NCBI RefSeq assembly: GCF_009600315.1
Contig: NZ_WIWC01000026.1
Coordinates: 1-64,000, forward strand
Direction of reading: 5' to 3'
DNA: 64,000 nucleotides
DNA from: Pseudomonas helleri
GTDB taxonomy: Bacteria > Pseudomonadota > Gammaproteobacteria > Pseudomonadales > Pseudomonadaceae
The first letter of the stretch is position 1; every line of letters starts with the position of its first letter. Made by a program: the position numbers and the translations under genes. Positions 27,886 through 38,825 of this stretch are shown here, in pieces. Below the pieces are notes generated by a model. That model made no database searches. It saw only the letters and a list, made by a program, of their open reading frames with translations, and was not told where the DNA came from.

Positions 27886-28386
27886 ATGTCAAATAACGAC
27901 CAAAAGCGCGACGAAGGCTACATTGAGAAGCTGGTTCAAGTTAACCGCGTAGCCAAAACCGTTAAAGGCGGCCGTATCTTCACTTTCACCGCGTTGACCG
28001 TGGTTGGTGATGGTAAAGGGCGTGTTGGCTTCGGCCGTGGCAAGTCACGTGAAGTGCCTGCTGCGATCCAGAAGGCAATGGAAGCTGCTCGCCGCAACAT
28101 GATTCAAGTGGACCTGAACGGTACCACTCTGCAGTACGCCATGAAATCCGCCCACGGCGCTTCCAAGGTTTACATGCAGCCTGCTTCTGAAGGTACCGGT
28201 ATCATCGCTGGCGGCGCTATGCGTGCTGTCCTCGAAGTTGCTGGTGTTCAGAACGTACTGGCCAAGTGCTACGGCTCGACTAACCCGGTAAACGTGGTTC
28301 ACGCCACTTTCAAAGGTTTGAAAGCTATGCAATCTCCTGAGTCTATTGCCGCTAAGCGTGGCAAAAGCGTTAAGGAGATCTTCTGA
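27886..28386 (+). CDS. rpsE: 30S ribosomal protein S5
   Basis: A protein of 166 aa. The double-stranded RNA-binding domain [20 protein letters not shown] includes the spectinomycin loop, which looks wild type. It works in decoding accuracy with S4. Confidence 0.98.
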   Translation: MSNNDQKRDEGYIEKLVQVNRVAKTVKGGRIFTFTALTVVGDGKGRVGFGRGKSREVPAAIQKAMEAARRNMIQVDLNGTTLQYAMKSAHGASKVYMQPASEGTGIIAGGAMRAVLEVAGVQNVLAKCYGSTNPVNVVHATFKGLKAMQSPESIAAKRGKSVKEIF

Positions 28387-28388
28387 TC

Positions 28389-28565
28389 ATGGCTACCGTT
28401 AAAGTAACGCTGATCAAAAGCATGACCGGCCGCATCCCTAATCACAAACTGTGCATTAAGGGTCTGGGTCTGCGTCGCATCGGTCACACTGTAGAAGTAC
28501 TTGATACTCCCGAGAATCGCGGGATGATCAACAAGGCTTACTACATGCTGCGTGTAGAGGGTTAA
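28389..28565 (+). CDS. rpmD: 50S ribosomal protein L30
   Basis: A protein of 58 aa ([20 protein letters not shown]), matching the short ferredoxin-like L30 family. The ATG at 28389 lies 2 nt after the rpsE stop. It ends 3 nt before rplO. Confidence 0.97.
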   Translation: MATVKVTLIKSMTGRIPNHKLCIKGLGLRRIGHTVEVLDTPENRGMINKAYYMLRVEG

Positions 28566-28568
28566 TCG

Positions 28569-29006
28569 ATGAAACTCAATGATCTGAGTCCAGCGCCGGG
28601 TTCCCGTCGCGAAAAGCATCGTCCGGGCCGTGGTATCGGTAGTGGTTTGGGTAAGACTGGTGGCCGTGGTCACAAAGGTCAGTCCTCCCGCTCCGGTGGC
28701 ACTATTGCTCCAGGCTTTGAAGGCGGTCAACAGCCGCTGCATCGCCGTCTGCCTAAGTTCGGTTTCGTTTCCCTGAAAGCCATGGATCGCGCAGAAGTGC
28801 GTTTGTCCGAACTGGCTAAAGTGGAAGGCGATATCGTTACTGTGCAGACCCTGAAAGATGCCAACGTGATCAACGTCAACGTACTGCGTGTGAAAATCAT
28901 GCTGTCCGGTGAAGTGACTCGCGCTGTCACAATCGGCAAGGGAATCGGCGCCACCAAAGGTGCGCGTTCGGCTATCGAAGCAGCTGGCGGCAAGTTCGAG
29001 GAATAA
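28569..29006 (+). CDS. rplO: 50S ribosomal protein L15
   Basis: A protein of 145 aa with the Gly/Arg-rich N-terminal extension ([20 protein letters not shown]) that runs into the 50S core. It abuts secY with no gap. Confidence 0.98.
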   Translation: MKLNDLSPAPGSRREKHRPGRGIGSGLGKTGGRGHKGQSSRSGGTIAPGFEGGQQPLHRRLPKFGFVSLKAMDRAEVRLSELAKVEGDIVTVQTLKDANVINVNVLRVKIMLSGEVTRAVTIGKGIGATKGARSAIEAAGGKFEE

Positions 29007-30335
29007 ATGGCTAAGCAAGGTGCTCTCTCAGCGCTCAGCAAAGGCGGGTTGTCCGAGCTCTGGGCTCGTCTGCGTTTTCTATTCTTGGCGATTATCGTCT
29101 ACCGAATAGGCGCACACATCCCAGTTCCAGGTATCAACCCGGACCGGCTGGCGGACCTGTTTCGACAGAATGAGGGGACCATACTTAGCTTGTTCAACAT
29201 GTTTTCCGGCGGTGCGCTGGAGCGGATGAGTATTTTTGCGCTGGGGATCATGCCGTACATTTCGGCATCGATCATCATGCAGCTTATGTCCGCTGTCAGC
29301 CCACAACTGGAGCAGTTGAAGAAGGAAGGTGAAGCTGGTCGTCGCAAGATAAGCCAGTACACCCGCTACCTCACTGTCGCTCTTGCTCTTGTCCAAGCCA
29401 TTGGCATGTCCATTGGTTTGGCAGGGCAGGGCGTCGCGTTCACTGGTGATCTAGGCTTCCATTTCGTTGCAGTTACCACGTTTGTGGCCGGTGCAATGTT
29501 CATGATGTGGCTGGGTGAGCAGATTACTGAACGCGGAGTTGGCAACGGTATCTCGATGTTGATTTTTTCGGGTATCGTCGCCGGTCTTCCGAGAGCAATT
29601 GGGCAGTCTTTCGAGTCTGCGCGTCAGGGTGATATCAATATCTTCGCTCTGGTTGCTATCGGTTTGCTGGCAGTAGCGATTATCGGTTTTGTGGTGTTCA
29701 TTGAGCGTGGTCAGCGTCGTATTGCTGTTCACTACGCCAAGCGTCAGCAGGGCCGTAAGGTGTTTGCTGCACAGACGAGCCACCTACCGCTGAAAGTGAA
29801 TATGGCCGGTGTTATTCCGGCTATTTTTGCGAGCAGCATTTTGCTGTTCCCGGCTTCGCTGGGTGCCTGGTTTGGTCAGTCTGAAGGTATGGGCTGGTTG
29901 CAGGACATCTCGCAGTCGATCGCTCCTGGTCAGCCGTTGAATATTCTGCTGTTTAGTGCAGGGATTATTTTCTTCTGCTTCTTCTATACGGCGTTGATGT
30001 TCAATCCGAAAGACGTAGCGGAAAACCTGAAGAAGTCCGGTGCCTTTATTCCGGGTATCCGTCCAGGTGAGCAGTCGGCACGCTATATTGATGGCGTTTT
30101 GACTCGTTTGACTCTGTTCGGTGCTCTTTATATGACGGCCGTGTGCTTGTTGCCCCAGTTCCTGGTGGTTGCAGCAAACGTTCCGTTCTACCTTGGCGGG
30201 ACCTCGTTGCTGATCGTTGTCGTGGTTGTTATGGACTTCATGTCCCAAGTACAATCGCACCTCGTTTCACACCAGTACGAATCCCTGATGAAGAAAGCCA
30301 ACCTGAAGGGCTACGGCAGCGGAATGCTTCGCTGA
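29007..30335 (+). CDS. secY: Protein translocase channel subunit SecY
   Basis: A protein of 442 aa with ten membrane segments, the pore of SecYEG in the inner membrane. The N-terminal [20 protein letters not shown], the plug region after the first segment, and the cytoplasmic loop [15 protein letters not shown] are typical. Its gene starts immediately after the rplO stop. Confidence 0.98.
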   Translation: MAKQGALSALSKGGLSELWARLRFLFLAIIVYRIGAHIPVPGINPDRLADLFRQNEGTILSLFNMFSGGALERMSIFALGIMPYISASIIMQLMSAVSPQLEQLKKEGEAGRRKISQYTRYLTVALALVQAIGMSIGLAGQGVAFTGDLGFHFVAVTTFVAGAMFMMWLGEQITERGVGNGISMLIFSGIVAGLPRAIGQSFESARQGDINIFALVAIGLLAVAIIGFVVFIERGQRRIAVHYAKRQQGRKVFAAQTSHLPLKVNMAGVIPAIFASSILLFPASLGAWFGQSEGMGWLQDISQSIAPGQPLNILLFSAGIIFFCFFYTALMFNPKDVAENLKKSGAFIPGIRPGEQSARYIDGVLTRLTLFGALYMTAVCLLPQFLVVAANVPFYLGGTSLLIVVVVVMDFMSQVQSHLVSHQYESLMKKANLKGYGSGMLR

Positions 30336-30363
30336 AGTGTCCATAAGGTGATAGGAGTTGGTG

Positions 30364-30480
30364 ATGAAAGTTCGTGCATCGGTGAAAAAGCTGTGCCGTA
30401 ACTGCAAGATTATTCGCCGCGAAGGTGTTGTTCGAGTAATTTGCAGCGCGGAACCACGTCACAAACAGCGCCAAGGCTGA
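30364..30480 (+). CDS. rpmJ: 50S ribosomal protein L36 (zinc-binding type)
   Basis: A protein of 38 aa ([20 protein letters not shown]). It keeps the CxxC, a later Cys and a His, the zinc ligand set of the C+ form. Loss of zinc would favour a paralogue, if one exists elsewhere in the genome. It closes the spc operon. Confidence 0.96.
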
Positions 30481-30497
30481 GTGTGATCTGTTTGAAG

Positions 30498-30521
30498 CCC
30501 AGCAGCTAGTGCGCTGCTGGG
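30498..30521 (+). terminator. Terminator hairpin at the end of the spc operon
   Basis: CCCAGCAGC pairs with GCTGCTGGG across a 6-nt loop and is followed by TTGATTATTTGTT. The tail overlaps the -35 box of the alpha operon promoter. Confidence 0.75.
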
Positions 30522-30550
30522 TTGATTATTTGTTATTACAGCGATATTAT
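30522..30550 (+). promoter_or_regulatory. Promoter of the alpha operon
   Basis: TTGATT (30522-30527) and TATTAT (30545-30550) are 17 nt apart, 60 nt before rpsM. It begins right at the base of the spc terminator hairpin. Confidence 0.75.
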
Positions 30551-30609
30551 CTCGCGCCCTATTTCTTGGCTTCCGGGGCGTAGGTAGCTGTCAATTGGAG
30601 TCCCACTGA

Positions 30610-30966
30610 ATGGCCCGTATTGCAGGCGTTAACATTCCAGATAACAAGCACACTGTTATCTCGCTGACCTACATCTATGGTGTTGGTCGCACTACCTCAC
30701 AGAAAATCTGTGCGGATGCTGGTGTAAACCCAGCCGCTAAGATCAAGGATCTGAGCGACGAGCAGATTGAGTTGCTGCGTGGCGAAGTGGCGAAGTTCAC
30801 CACTGAAGGTGACCTGCGTCGTGAAGTCAACATGAAAATCAAACGCTTGATGGACTTGGGCTGCTACCGCGGTCTGCGCCATCGTCGTGGTCTTCCAGTA
30901 CGCGGTCAGCGTACCAAGACCAACGCGCGTACTCGCAAAGGTCCGCGTAAGCCGATCCGCAAGTAA
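30610..30966 (+). CDS. rpsM: 30S ribosomal protein S13
   Basis: A protein of 118 aa ([20 protein letters not shown]) with the helix-two-turn-helix and a basic C-terminal tail ([18 protein letters not shown]) that contacts P-site tRNA. First gene of the alpha operon. Confidence 0.98.
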   Translation: MARIAGVNIPDNKHTVISLTYIYGVGRTTSQKICADAGVNPAAKIKDLSDEQIELLRGEVAKFTTEGDLRREVNMKIKRLMDLGCYRGLRHRRGLPVRGQRTKTNARTRKGPRKPIRK

Positions 30967-30996
30967 TCGCACCAGCGAATCGACAGGAATTTAGTC

Positions 30997-31386
30997 ATGG
31001 CAAAACCTGCTGCTCGTCCTCGTAAGAAAATTAAAAAGACAGTGGTTGATGGCATCGCCCACATCCACGCGTCTTTCAACAACACCATCGTGACCATCAC
31101 CGACCGTCAGGGTAATGCGCTTTCTTGGGCAACCTCCGGTGGTTCGGGTTTCCGCGGTTCTCGCAAGTCCACCCCGTTCGCTGCTCAAGTAGCTGCTGAA
31201 CGTGCTGGTCAAGCTGCGCTGGAATATGGCCTGAAAAACCTTGACGTTAACGTTAAGGGCCCAGGTCCAGGTCGTGAGTCCGCTGTCCGTGCTTTGAACG
31301 GCTGTGGCTATAAGATCGCCAGCATCACCGACGTGACGCCTATCCCGCACAACGGGTGCCGTCCGCCGAAGAAGCGCCGCGTGTAA
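30997..31386 (+). CDS. rpsK: 30S ribosomal protein S11
   Basis: A protein of 129 aa that lies at the platform near the E site. The conserved C-terminal [18 protein letters not shown] block is present. Confidence 0.98.
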   Translation: MAKPAARPRKKIKKTVVDGIAHIHASFNNTIVTITDRQGNALSWATSGGSGFRGSRKSTPFAAQVAAERAGQAALEYGLKNLDVNVKGPGPGRESAVRALNGCGYKIASITDVTPIPHNGCRPPKKRRV

Positions 31387-31404
31387 TCCAGGAGACTGTA
31401 AAGA

Positions 31405-32025
31405 ATGGCTCGTTACATTGGTCCAAAATGCAAACTGGCACGTCGTGAAGGCACCGATCTCTTCCTGAAGAGTGGTGTGCGCGCTATCGAATCGAAGTGC
31501 AATATTGAAGCTGCTCCAGGCATCCACGGCCAACGCCGCGGTCGCCAATCCGACTACGGTACCCAACTGCGTGAAAAGCAGAAGGTCCGTCGTATCTACG
31601 GCGTTCTCGAGCGTCAGTTCAGCGGCTACTACAAACAAGCTGCTGGCAAAAAAGGTGCAACCGGTGAAAACCTGCTGCAACTGCTCGAATGCCGCCTGGA
31701 TAACGTCGTATACCGTATGGGTTTCGGTTCTACTCGTGCCGAATCTCGTCAGTTGGTATCGCACAAGTCGATCAGCGTTAACGGTCAAACCGTAAACGTT
31801 CCGTCCTACCAGGTTCGTGCTGGTGACGTGGTCGCTATCCGCGAGAAAGCAAAGAACCAGCTTCGCATTGTCCAAGCTCTCGATCTGTGTGCCCAACGTG
31901 GCCGCGTAGAATGGGTAGAAGTAGACACTGAGAAGAAGTCGGGCGTTTTCAAGAACGTTCCTGCTCGCAGTGATCTGTCCGCCGACATCAACGAAAGCCT
32001 GATTGTCGAGCTCTACTCCAAGTAA
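31405..32025 (+). CDS. rpsD: 30S ribosomal protein S4
   Basis: A protein of 206 aa with an S4 RNA-binding domain (about 95-155). The N-terminal zinc cysteines are reduced to two ([15 protein letters not shown]), so this is the zinc-free type. It starts 16S assembly, acts in antitermination, and represses the alpha operon in E. coli. Confidence 0.98.
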   Translation: MARYIGPKCKLARREGTDLFLKSGVRAIESKCNIEAAPGIHGQRRGRQSDYGTQLREKQKVRRIYGVLERQFSGYYKQAAGKKGATGENLLQLLECRLDNVVYRMGFGSTRAESRQLVSHKSISVNGQTVNVPSYQVRAGDVVAIREKAKNQLRIVQALDLCAQRGRVEWVEVDTEKKSGVFKNVPARSDLSADINESLIVELYSK

Positions 32026-32047
32026 GGGCTAGAAAATAGGTGCATCC

Positions 32048-33049
32048 ATGCAGATTTCGGTAAATGAGTTCCTGACACCTCGCCATATTGATGTGCAAGT
32101 TGTCAGTCCAACCCGCGCTAAAATCACTCTCGAGCCTCTCGAGCGTGGTTTTGGCCACACCCTGGGCAACGCGCTGCGACGCATCCTGTTGTCCTCAATG
32201 CCAGGCTGTGCAGTAGTCGAGGCCGAGATTGATGGTGTGCTCCACGAGTACAGCGCCATCGAAGGTGTACAGGAAGACGTAATTGAAATCCTGTTGAACC
32301 TTAAAGGTCTGGCTATCAAGCTGCACGGCCGTGACGAAGTTACGCTGACCTTGTCGAAGAAGGGTTCGGGGGTGGTTACCGCTGCCGATATTCAGCTGGA
32401 TCATGATGTCGAGATCGTTAATCCCGATCACGTAATCGCCAACCTGGCGTCTAACGGCGCCTTGAACATGAAGCTCACCGTAGCTCGTGGTCGTGGTTAT
32501 GAACCAGCAGACTCGCGTCAGAGCGATGAAGATGAAAGCCGCAGCATTGGTCGCTTGCAGCTTGACTCTTCGTTCAGCCCGGTTCGCCGTATCGCATACG
32601 TGGTGGAAAACGCCCGTGTCGAGCAGCGTACTAACCTGGACAAGCTGGTTATTGATCTGGAGACCAACGGTACACTGGATCCTGAAGAGGCTATTCGTCG
32701 TGCTGCAACCATCCTGCAACAGCAGTTGGCTGCATTCGTCGACCTCAAAGGTGACAGCGAGCCAGTGGTTATCGAACAGGAAGACGAGATCGATCCGATC
32801 CTGCTTCGTCCGGTTGACGATCTGGAACTGACCGTGCGTTCGGCCAACTGCCTTAAGGCGGAGAACATTTACTACATCGGTGACCTGATTCAGCGCACCG
32901 AAGTAGAACTGTTGAAGACTCCGAACCTGGGCAAGAAATCCTTGACTGAAATCAAGGACGTTCTGGCCTCCCGTGGTCTGTCCCTCGGCATGCGCCTCGA
33001 CAACTGGCCGCCTGCAAGTCTTAAGAAGGACGACAAGGCGACTGCCTGA
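32048..33049 (+). CDS. rpoA: DNA-directed RNA polymerase subunit alpha
   Basis: A protein of 333 aa. The N-terminal domain (to about 235) drives dimerisation and assembly. A linker leads to the C-terminal domain (about 250-320, [20 protein letters not shown]), which binds UP elements and activators. Confidence 0.99.
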   Translation: MQISVNEFLTPRHIDVQVVSPTRAKITLEPLERGFGHTLGNALRRILLSSMPGCAVVEAEIDGVLHEYSAIEGVQEDVIEILLNLKGLAIKLHGRDEVTLTLSKKGSGVVTAADIQLDHDVEIVNPDHVIANLASNGALNMKLTVARGRGYEPADSRQSDEDESRSIGRLQLDSSFSPVRRIAYVVENARVEQRTNLDKLVIDLETNGTLDPEEAIRRAATILQQQLAAFVDLKGDSEPVVIEQEDEIDPILLRPVDDLELTVRSANCLKAENIYYIGDLIQRTEVELLKTPNLGKKSLTEIKDVLASRGLSLGMRLDNWPPASLKKDDKATA

Positions 33050-33091
33050 TCGTCGTAATCACCGAACGTTGTGTTTGGTAAGGAATGAACC

Positions 33092-33478
33092 ATGCGTCAT
33101 CGTAAAAGTGGTCGTCACCTGAGCCGCACTAGCTCGCACCGCAAGGCTATGTTTCAAAACATGGCAGTGTCGTTGTTCGAGCACGAGCTGATCAAAACGA
33201 CTCTGCCGAAAGCCAAAGAATTGCGTCGCGTTGCTGAGCCGCTGATTACTCTGGCCAAGATTGATTCTGTTGCTAACCGCCGTCTGGCTTTCGACCGTAC
33301 TCGTTCGAAAGCTATGGTTGGTAAGCTGTTCAACGATCTGGGCAAGCGTTATGCAACTCGTGAGGGTGGCTACCTGCGCATCCTTAAGTGCGGTTTCCGC
33401 GCTGGCGACAACGCGCCTATGGCGTACGTCGAGTTGGTTGATCGTCCAGTTGGCGGTGAAGCTGTATCCGCTGAGTAA
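33092..33478 (+). CDS. rplQ: 50S ribosomal protein L17
   Basis: A protein of 128 aa ([20 protein letters not shown]) at the tunnel exit. It is the last gene of the alpha operon and is followed after 19 nt by a terminator. Confidence 0.98.
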   Translation: MRHRKSGRHLSRTSSHRKAMFQNMAVSLFEHELIKTTLPKAKELRRVAEPLITLAKIDSVANRRLAFDRTRSKAMVGKLFNDLGKRYATREGGYLRILKCGFRAGDNAPMAYVELVDRPVGGEAVSAE

Positions 33479-33497
33479 GACGTCAGTCTCTACAGAG

Positions 33498-33522
33498 AAC
33501 CGGGCCTAGTGCCCGGTTTTTT
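33498..33522 (+). terminator. Terminator of the alpha operon
   Basis: AACCGGGC pairs with GCCCGGTT and is followed by TTTT. It closes the ribosomal superlocus. Confidence 0.93.
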
Positions 33523-33657
33523 GTGCGCGTCATTTTGCGATTGGTATTTTCTATCGGTCATCTAAGATCAATGCATTTGCCCGCATAGGGATCATGGTCA
33601 ATACTCGTCCTCAGCCGATTAGCCGGCAGCATCAAGACTGACTGAGGAAGGATTAGC

Positions 33658-35106
33658 ATGAGCCAGACCAAAACGCTTACGACCGCCAGCGGCGCCCCTG
33701 TTGCTGACAACCAGAACTCCCGATCGGCTGGGCCACGTGGCCCGCTGTTGCTCGATGATTTTCATCTGATTGAAAAACTCGCGCACTTCAACCGCGAAAA
33801 TATTCCCGAGCGTCGCGTGCACGCAAAAGGTTCAGGGGCCCATGGCACCTTTACCCTGACCCGTGATATTGCCCAGTACACCTGTGCCAAGCTGTTCGAT
33901 ACAGTTGGCAAGCAAACGCCCACCTTTATGCGTTTTTCCACCGTAGGTGGCGAGCGCGGCTCCGCTGATACCGAGCGCGACCCGCGTGGTTTTGCGATCA
34001 AGTTCTACACCGAAGAAGGGAACTGGGACATCGTGGGCAACAACACCCCGGTGTTTTTCATCCGTGACCCGCTTAAATTTCCTGACTTTATCCACACTCA
34101 AAAACGTCTGCCGCAAAGCAACCTGAAAAGTGCGCAAATGATGTGGGACTTCTGGTCGCACTCTCCAGAGTCACTGCACCAGGTCACCATCCTGTTTTCC
34201 GATCGCGGAATACCTGATGGCTACCGCCACATGCACGGTTTCGGTAGCCACACCTATAGCTTGATCAATGCAGCGGGTGAGCGGCACTGGGTGAAATGGC
34301 ACTACAAGACCAAGCAAGGCATTAAAAACCTGCCACCTGCTGAAGCTGCACGTCTAGCAGGTACCGATCCCGATTATGCACAGCGCGACTTGTTTGAAGC
34401 GATTGAGCGCGGTGATTTCCCTAAGTGGCGTGTCTGCATGCAAGTCATGACTGAAGCGCAAGCCGCGTCCCATCATGACAACCCATTCGATGTCACCAAA
34501 ACCTGGTCGCAAAAAGACTTTCCGCTGATCGAAATTGGTGAGTTGGAGTTAAATCGCAACCCGTTGAACTATTTTGCTGAAGTTGAGCAGGCGGCATTCG
34601 GCCCAAGCAACATGATTCCCGGTGTGGGCCTGTCGCCAGACCGTATGCTGCAAGGACGGGTGTTCGCTTATGCGGATGCGCATCGCTACCGTGTGGGTAC
34701 CAACCATCAGCATTTGCCGGTCAACGCACCACGTGTGCCTGTGCACACCTATCAGCGCGATGGATCGATGGCTTACGGTAACAACGGCGGCGCTGCACCG
34801 AACTATGAGCCTAACAGCTACGCCGATGCACCCAAGCAGGCGCCTCAATTTGCAGAGCCACCGCTGGCACTCAGTGGTGCAGCCGATCGTTACGACCACC
34901 GTGTCGACTCGGACTACTACAGCTATGCCGGTGCTCTGTTCCGGTTAATGAGTGACGAGCAGAAGGCCCTGCTGATCAACAACATCGCAGGCACCATGGC
35001 CGATGTTTCAAGTGATGTCGTCGAGCGTCAGTTGCAGCATTTTTACAATGCCGACCAGGCCTACGGTGAAGGCGTCGCCAAAGCGCTGGGCGTAACTGGG
35101 AACTAA
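33658..35106 (+). CDS. katA: Monofunctional heme catalase KatA
   Basis: A 482-aa small-subunit (clade 3) catalase, the length of P. aeruginosa KatA. The distal His region [13 protein letters not shown], the Asn region [14 protein letters not shown], and the proximal heme Tyr motif [10 protein letters not shown] are intact. It breaks hydrogen peroxide into water and oxygen. No signal peptide is visible. It sits directly before the ferritin gene, an arrangement linked in P. aeruginosa to iron supply for the catalase. OxyR control is known for that homologue; I could not confirm a site here. Confidence 0.96.
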   Translation: MSQTKTLTTASGAPVADNQNSRSAGPRGPLLLDDFHLIEKLAHFNRENIPERRVHAKGSGAHGTFTLTRDIAQYTCAKLFDTVGKQTPTFMRFSTVGGERGSADTERDPRGFAIKFYTEEGNWDIVGNNTPVFFIRDPLKFPDFIHTQKRLPQSNLKSAQMMWDFWSHSPESLHQVTILFSDRGIPDGYRHMHGFGSHTYSLINAAGERHWVKWHYKTKQGIKNLPPAEAARLAGTDPDYAQRDLFEAIERGDFPKWRVCMQVMTEAQAASHHDNPFDVTKTWSQKDFPLIEIGELELNRNPLNYFAEVEQAAFGPSNMIPGVGLSPDRMLQGRVFAYADAHRYRVGTNHQHLPVNAPRVPVHTYQRDGSMAYGNNGGAAPNYEPNSYADAPKQAPQFAEPPLALSGAADRYDHRVDSDYYSYAGALFRLMSDEQKALLINNIAGTMADVSSDVVERQLQHFYNADQAYGEGVAKALGVTGN

Positions 35107-35123
35107 CTCTAAGTGAGAAGCAG

Positions 35124-35149
35124 AACCGCCCTCAATTGGGCGGTTTTTT
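35124..35149 (+). terminator. Terminator after katA
   Basis: AACCGCCC and GGGCGGTT form an 8-bp stem with a TCAATT loop and a TTTT tail. Confidence 0.93.
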
Positions 35150-35262
35150 GCGTTATTTAGGCTCATTTTCTATGCGTAATCGCTGTTTTATTGCGATTGA
35201 TCCGTGACCTCTTGGTCGGCTTGGTTCAAACTACAGGCTTTCAAGCAGGGAGATGTGCGGCG

Positions 35263-35727
35263 ATGCAAGGGCACCCGGACGTAATCGATTACCTCAACAC
35301 GTTGCTCACCGGTGAGCTGGCTGCACGTGACCAATACTTTGTCCATTCCCGCATGTACGAGGATTGGGGCTTCACTAAGCTTTACGAGCGTATCAACCAT
35401 GAAATGGAAGAAGAGGCACAACACGCTGATGCGTTGATGCGCCGGATTCTGATGCTCGAGGGTACGCCGCGCATGCGTCCCGATGATCTGGACGTAGGCA
35501 CTACAGTGCCCGAGATGTTCGCCGCTGACCTGCGCCTTGAATACAAAGTGCGCGCAGCACTCTGTAAAGGCATTGCGTTATGTGAGCTGCACAAAGACTA
35601 CGTCAGCCGAGACATGCTGCGTATTCAACTGGCAGACACTGAAGAAGACCATACCTACTGGCTGGAAAAACAGCTGGGCCTGATCAAGTCGATTGGTCTG
35701 CAGAACTACCTACAATCGCAGTTCTGA
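35263..35727 (+). CDS. ftnA: Bacterial ferritin FtnA (formerly annotated BfrA)
   Basis: A protein of 154 aa with the four-helix ferritin fold. The diiron ligands E18, E51, H54, and the later Glu and ExxH (DTEEDHTYW) are present. The residue matching the heme-ligand Met52 of true bacterioferritins is Ala52 ([11 protein letters not shown]), so heme should not bind. P. aeruginosa BfrA was reclassified as FtnA for this reason. The start is the ATG at 35263; an upstream in-frame ATG adds a tail not seen in the family. Confidence 0.92.
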   Translation: MQGHPDVIDYLNTLLTGELAARDQYFVHSRMYEDWGFTKLYERINHEMEEEAQHADALMRRILMLEGTPRMRPDDLDVGTTVPEMFAADLRLEYKVRAALCKGIALCELHKDYVSRDMLRIQLADTEEDHTYWLEKQLGLIKSIGLQNYLQSQF

Positions 35728-35744
35728 TCGGCATAAGCCTCAAC

Positions 35745-35782
35745 AAAAAGCCCCTGACATCTCTCGATGGCAGGGGCTTTTT
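35745..35782 (+). terminator. Bidirectional terminator between ftnA and uvrA
   Basis: AAAAAGCCCCTG pairs with CAGGGGCTTTTT. The flanking A5 and T5 runs let it serve ftnA on the plus strand and uvrA on the minus strand. Confidence 0.93.
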
Positions 35783-35793
35783 CGTACCGCAAT

Positions 35794-38628
35794 TTAAGCC
35801 TTGTCGCGAATCAACAGTGGCTTGAGGTAGAAGCCCGTATGCGACTGCTTCATCTCAGCTACTTCTTCAGGTGTCCCGGTGGCAATAATCTGCCCACCCT
35901 TGGAGCCGCCTTCCGGGCCTAGATCGACCAGCCAGTCAGCTGTTTTGATCACATCCAGATTGTGCTCGATCACCACCACCGTATTACCGTGATCACGCAA
36001 ACGATGCAGCACATCCAGCAACTGTTGGATATCAGCAAAGTGCAGGCCGGTTGTGGGTTCATCGAGGATGTACAGCGTTTTGCCGGTATCACGCTTGGAC
36101 AGTTCACGAGACAGCTTCACCCGTTGCGCCTCACCGCCTGACAGCGTTGTGGCGGATTGCCCCAGCTTGATATACGACAAACCTACGTCCATCAGCGTTT
36201 GCAGCTTACGCGCGAGCGCAGGCACGGCATCGAAGAACACACGGGCTTCTTCGATTGTCATCTCGAGCACTTCGTGGATGCTCTTGCCCTTGTATTTTAT
36301 TTCAAGGGTTTCGCGGTTGTAGCGTTTGCTCTTGCACACATCACAAGGCACATAGATGTCAGGCAGAAAGTGCATTTCCACCTTGATCAAACCATCACCC
36401 TGGCATGCTTCACAGCGTCCGCCCTTCACATTGAAGGAAAAGCGCCCTGGGCCGTAGCCCCGCGACCGTGACTCAGGCACGCCTGAAAACAATTCACGGA
36501 TCGGGGTAAACAGGCCGGTATAGGTCGCCGGGTTGGAGCGGGGTGTGCGCCCAATCGGGCTTTGATCAATGTCGACAACCTTGTCCAGATGCTCCAGACC
36601 TTTAATGCTGTCGTGTGCAGCGGCTTCCAACGTAGTAGCGCCATTCAAGGCGGTAGCGCTTAGCGGGTAAAGCGTGTTGTTGATCAGCGTGGATTTGCCC
36701 GACCCTGACACGCCAGTGACACAGGTCAGCAGGCCAATCGGGATTTCAAGATCCACATTGCGCAGGTTGTTGCCGCGCGCACCTTTGAGTGAAAGCGTCA
36801 GCTTTTTGTTGCGCGGTGTGCGTTTGGCTGGCACGGCGATTTTCACACGGCCAGACAAATATTTGCCTGTCAGCGAGTCAGGATGCGCCATCACTTCTGC
36901 TGGCGTGCCTTGTGCAACGATATGGCCGCCATGAACGCCAGCACCTGGGCCAATATCGACCACGTAGTCCGCCAGGCGAATAGCGTCTTCATCGTGTTCA
37001 ACCACAATCACGGTGTTGCCGATATCGCGCAGATGTTTGAGGGTGCCCAGCAAGCGATCATTGTCGCGCTGATGCAGCCCAATCGAGGGCTCATCGAGAA
37101 TGTACAACACGCCCACCAGCCCCGCGCCGATCTGGCTGGCCAGACGAATTCGTTGTGCTTCACCGCCGGACAATGTATCGGCGCTGCGATCCAGCGACAG
37201 ATAATCAAGGCCCACATTCACAAGGAACTGGAGACGCTCGCGGATCTCCTTAAGGATTTTGTCCGCGATTTCACCGCGCCGTCCAGTAAGGCTAAGCGTG
37301 CTGAAATATTCGGTCGCATCGCCAATCGGCATGCTGGTTACGGCAGGCAGTGTTTTCTCGCCCACCCAGACGTGACGGGACTCGCGACGTAAGCGAGTAC
37401 CACGGCAATCAGGGCAAGACTGGGTGCTCAAAAACTTCGCCAGCTCTTCACGCACGGTGGCCGACTCGGTTTCACGGTAACGCCGCTCAAGATTCGGCAC
37501 GATGCCTTCAAAAGGATGAGCGCGTTTCACTATGTCGCCGCGATCATTCAGATAGCGAAAATCCACATTCTGCGAGCCGCTGCCATACAAAATGACTTTT
37601 TGCTTGTCGGCGGGTAACTCACCAAACGGTACTTCCAGACTGAAATCGTAATGCTTGGCCAGCGCTCCGAGCATCTGGAAGTAGTAAACGTTTCGTCGAT
37701 CCCAGCCGCGTATGGCGCCCTCTGCAAGCGTCAACTCGCTATTGACCAGTCGCTTGATATCGAAAAACTGCTTTACCCCCAAGCCGTCACAGGTTGGACA
37801 GGCACCCGCAGGGTTGTTGAACGAAAATAGTTTGGGCTCCAGCTCACTGATCGCATGACCACAGATAGGGCAAGCGAAGCGTGCAGAGAAGATCATCTCT
37901 TCGCCAGGCTCGTCGTCCATCGGGGCGACGAGGGCAATGCCGTCGGCCAGCTTAAGAGCGGTTTCAAACGATTCGGCAAGACGTTGCTGCAAGTCGGCGC
38001 GTACTTTAAAGCGGTCAACTACTACATCAATCGTATGTTTTTTCTGCTTGTCGAGTTTGGGCAACTCGTCCAGCTCGCACAACTTGCCGTCAACGCGAGC
38101 GCGCACGAACCCCTGAGCACGCAGCTCTTCGAAGACAGAAAGGTGCTCACCCTTACGTTCACGGATCACCGGGGCCAGCAGCATCAATTTGCTGCCCTCA
38201 GGCTGCGCCAGCACCAGATCAACCATTTGGCTGACGGTCTGGGCTTCCAGCGGAATGTCGTGATCCGGGCAGCGCGGAATACCGACGCGGGCGTATAGCA
38301 AGCGCAGGTAGTCGTAAATTTCAGTGATGGTGCCGACCGTCGAGCGCGGGTTGTGAGAGGTCGACTTCTGTTCGATGGAGATTGCCGGTGACAACCCCTC
38401 GATGGTGTCGACGTCAGGTTTTTCCATCATCGAAAGAAATTGTCGGGCATAGGCCGACAGGGACTCGACATAACGGCGCTGGCCTTCGGCGTACAACGTG
38501 TCAAACGCCAGGGATGATTTGCCGGAGCCAGACAGTCCGGTGATGACGATCAGTTTGTCCCTTGGCAGGGTCAGGTCGATGTTCTTCAGGTTGTGGGTTC
38601 GTGCCCCACGTATCAGGATCTTGTCCAC
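35794..38628 (-). CDS. uvrA: Excinuclease ABC subunit A
   Basis: A protein of 944 aa with two ABC ATPase modules. The first Walker A is GLSGSGKSS near residue 31, the second [12 protein letters not shown] signatures LSGGEAQR occur twice. Zinc fingers CPIC...CPTC (about 254-280) and CEAC...CDVC (about 740-765) are intact. It recognises bulky DNA damage with UvrB in nucleotide excision repair. I looked for a LexA site in the 200 bp upstream and found none that fits. Confidence 0.98.
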   Translation of the reverse strand: MDKILIRGARTHNLKNIDLTLPRDKLIVITGLSGSGKSSLAFDTLYAEGQRRYVESLSAYARQFLSMMEKPDVDTIEGLSPAISIEQKSTSHNPRSTVGTITEIYDYLRLLYARVGIPRCPDHDIPLEAQTVSQMVDLVLAQPEGSKLMLLAPVIRERKGEHLSVFEELRAQGFVRARVDGKLCELDELPKLDKQKKHTIDVVVDRFKVRADLQQRLAESFETALKLADGIALVAPMDDEPGEEMIFSARFACPICGHAISELEPKLFSFNNPAGACPTCDGLGVKQFFDIKRLVNSELTLAEGAIRGWDRRNVYYFQMLGALAKHYDFSLEVPFGELPADKQKVILYGSGSQNVDFRYLNDRGDIVKRAHPFEGIVPNLERRYRETESATVREELAKFLSTQSCPDCRGTRLRRESRHVWVGEKTLPAVTSMPIGDATEYFSTLSLTGRRGEIADKILKEIRERLQFLVNVGLDYLSLDRSADTLSGGEAQRIRLASQIGAGLVGVLYILDEPSIGLHQRDNDRLLGTLKHLRDIGNTVIVVEHDEDAIRLADYVVDIGPGAGVHGGHIVAQGTPAEVMAHPDSLTGKYLSGRVKIAVPAKRTPRNKKLTLSLKGARGNNLRNVDLEIPIGLLTCVTGVSGSGKSTLINNTLYPLSATALNGATTLEAAAHDSIKGLEHLDKVVDIDQSPIGRTPRSNPATYTGLFTPIRELFSGVPESRSRGYGPGRFSFNVKGGRCEACQGDGLIKVEMHFLPDIYVPCDVCKSKRYNRETLEIKYKGKSIHEVLEMTIEEARVFFDAVPALARKLQTLMDVGLSYIKLGQSATTLSGGEAQRVKLSRELSKRDTGKTLYILDEPTTGLHFADIQQLLDVLHRLRDHGNTVVVIEHNLDVIKTADWLVDLGPEGGSKGGQIIATGTPEEVAEMKQSHTGFYLKPLLIRDKA

Positions 38629-38692
38629 TGCGGCCTCGCTTGGCGGGCATTACGTAAACGAATGAGTATACGGTTCTGTGCGAAAAGTGTGC

Positions 38693-38725
38693 AGGCCCTT
38701 AATGGCACGATGTCATTAAAGGCCT
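38693..38725. repeat. Inverted repeat between uvrA and the MFS gene
   Basis: AGGCCCTTAATG and CATTAAAGGCCT are 12-bp arms with one mismatch and a 9-nt spacer. It lies in the divergent promoter region. It could be an operator or a hairpin; the role is unknown. Confidence 0.5.
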
Positions 38726-38825
38726 TTTATAACTTTTACGTGACAAAGCGTCGCGGCTCTCTCGTGTGTGTGCTGTTAACCGATGGGACTGATAGAATCG
38801 CCGCCGGTTCACATGAGGTTTATCC

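Noticed and set aside
33523-33657. OxyR site before katA
   Set aside because: CTAT and CTAA-like blocks are present but their spacing and sequence do not make a convincing four-block site.
38629-38825. LexA box controlling uvrA
   Set aside because: No CTGT-N8-ACAG match; the CTGT occurrences lack the second half site.
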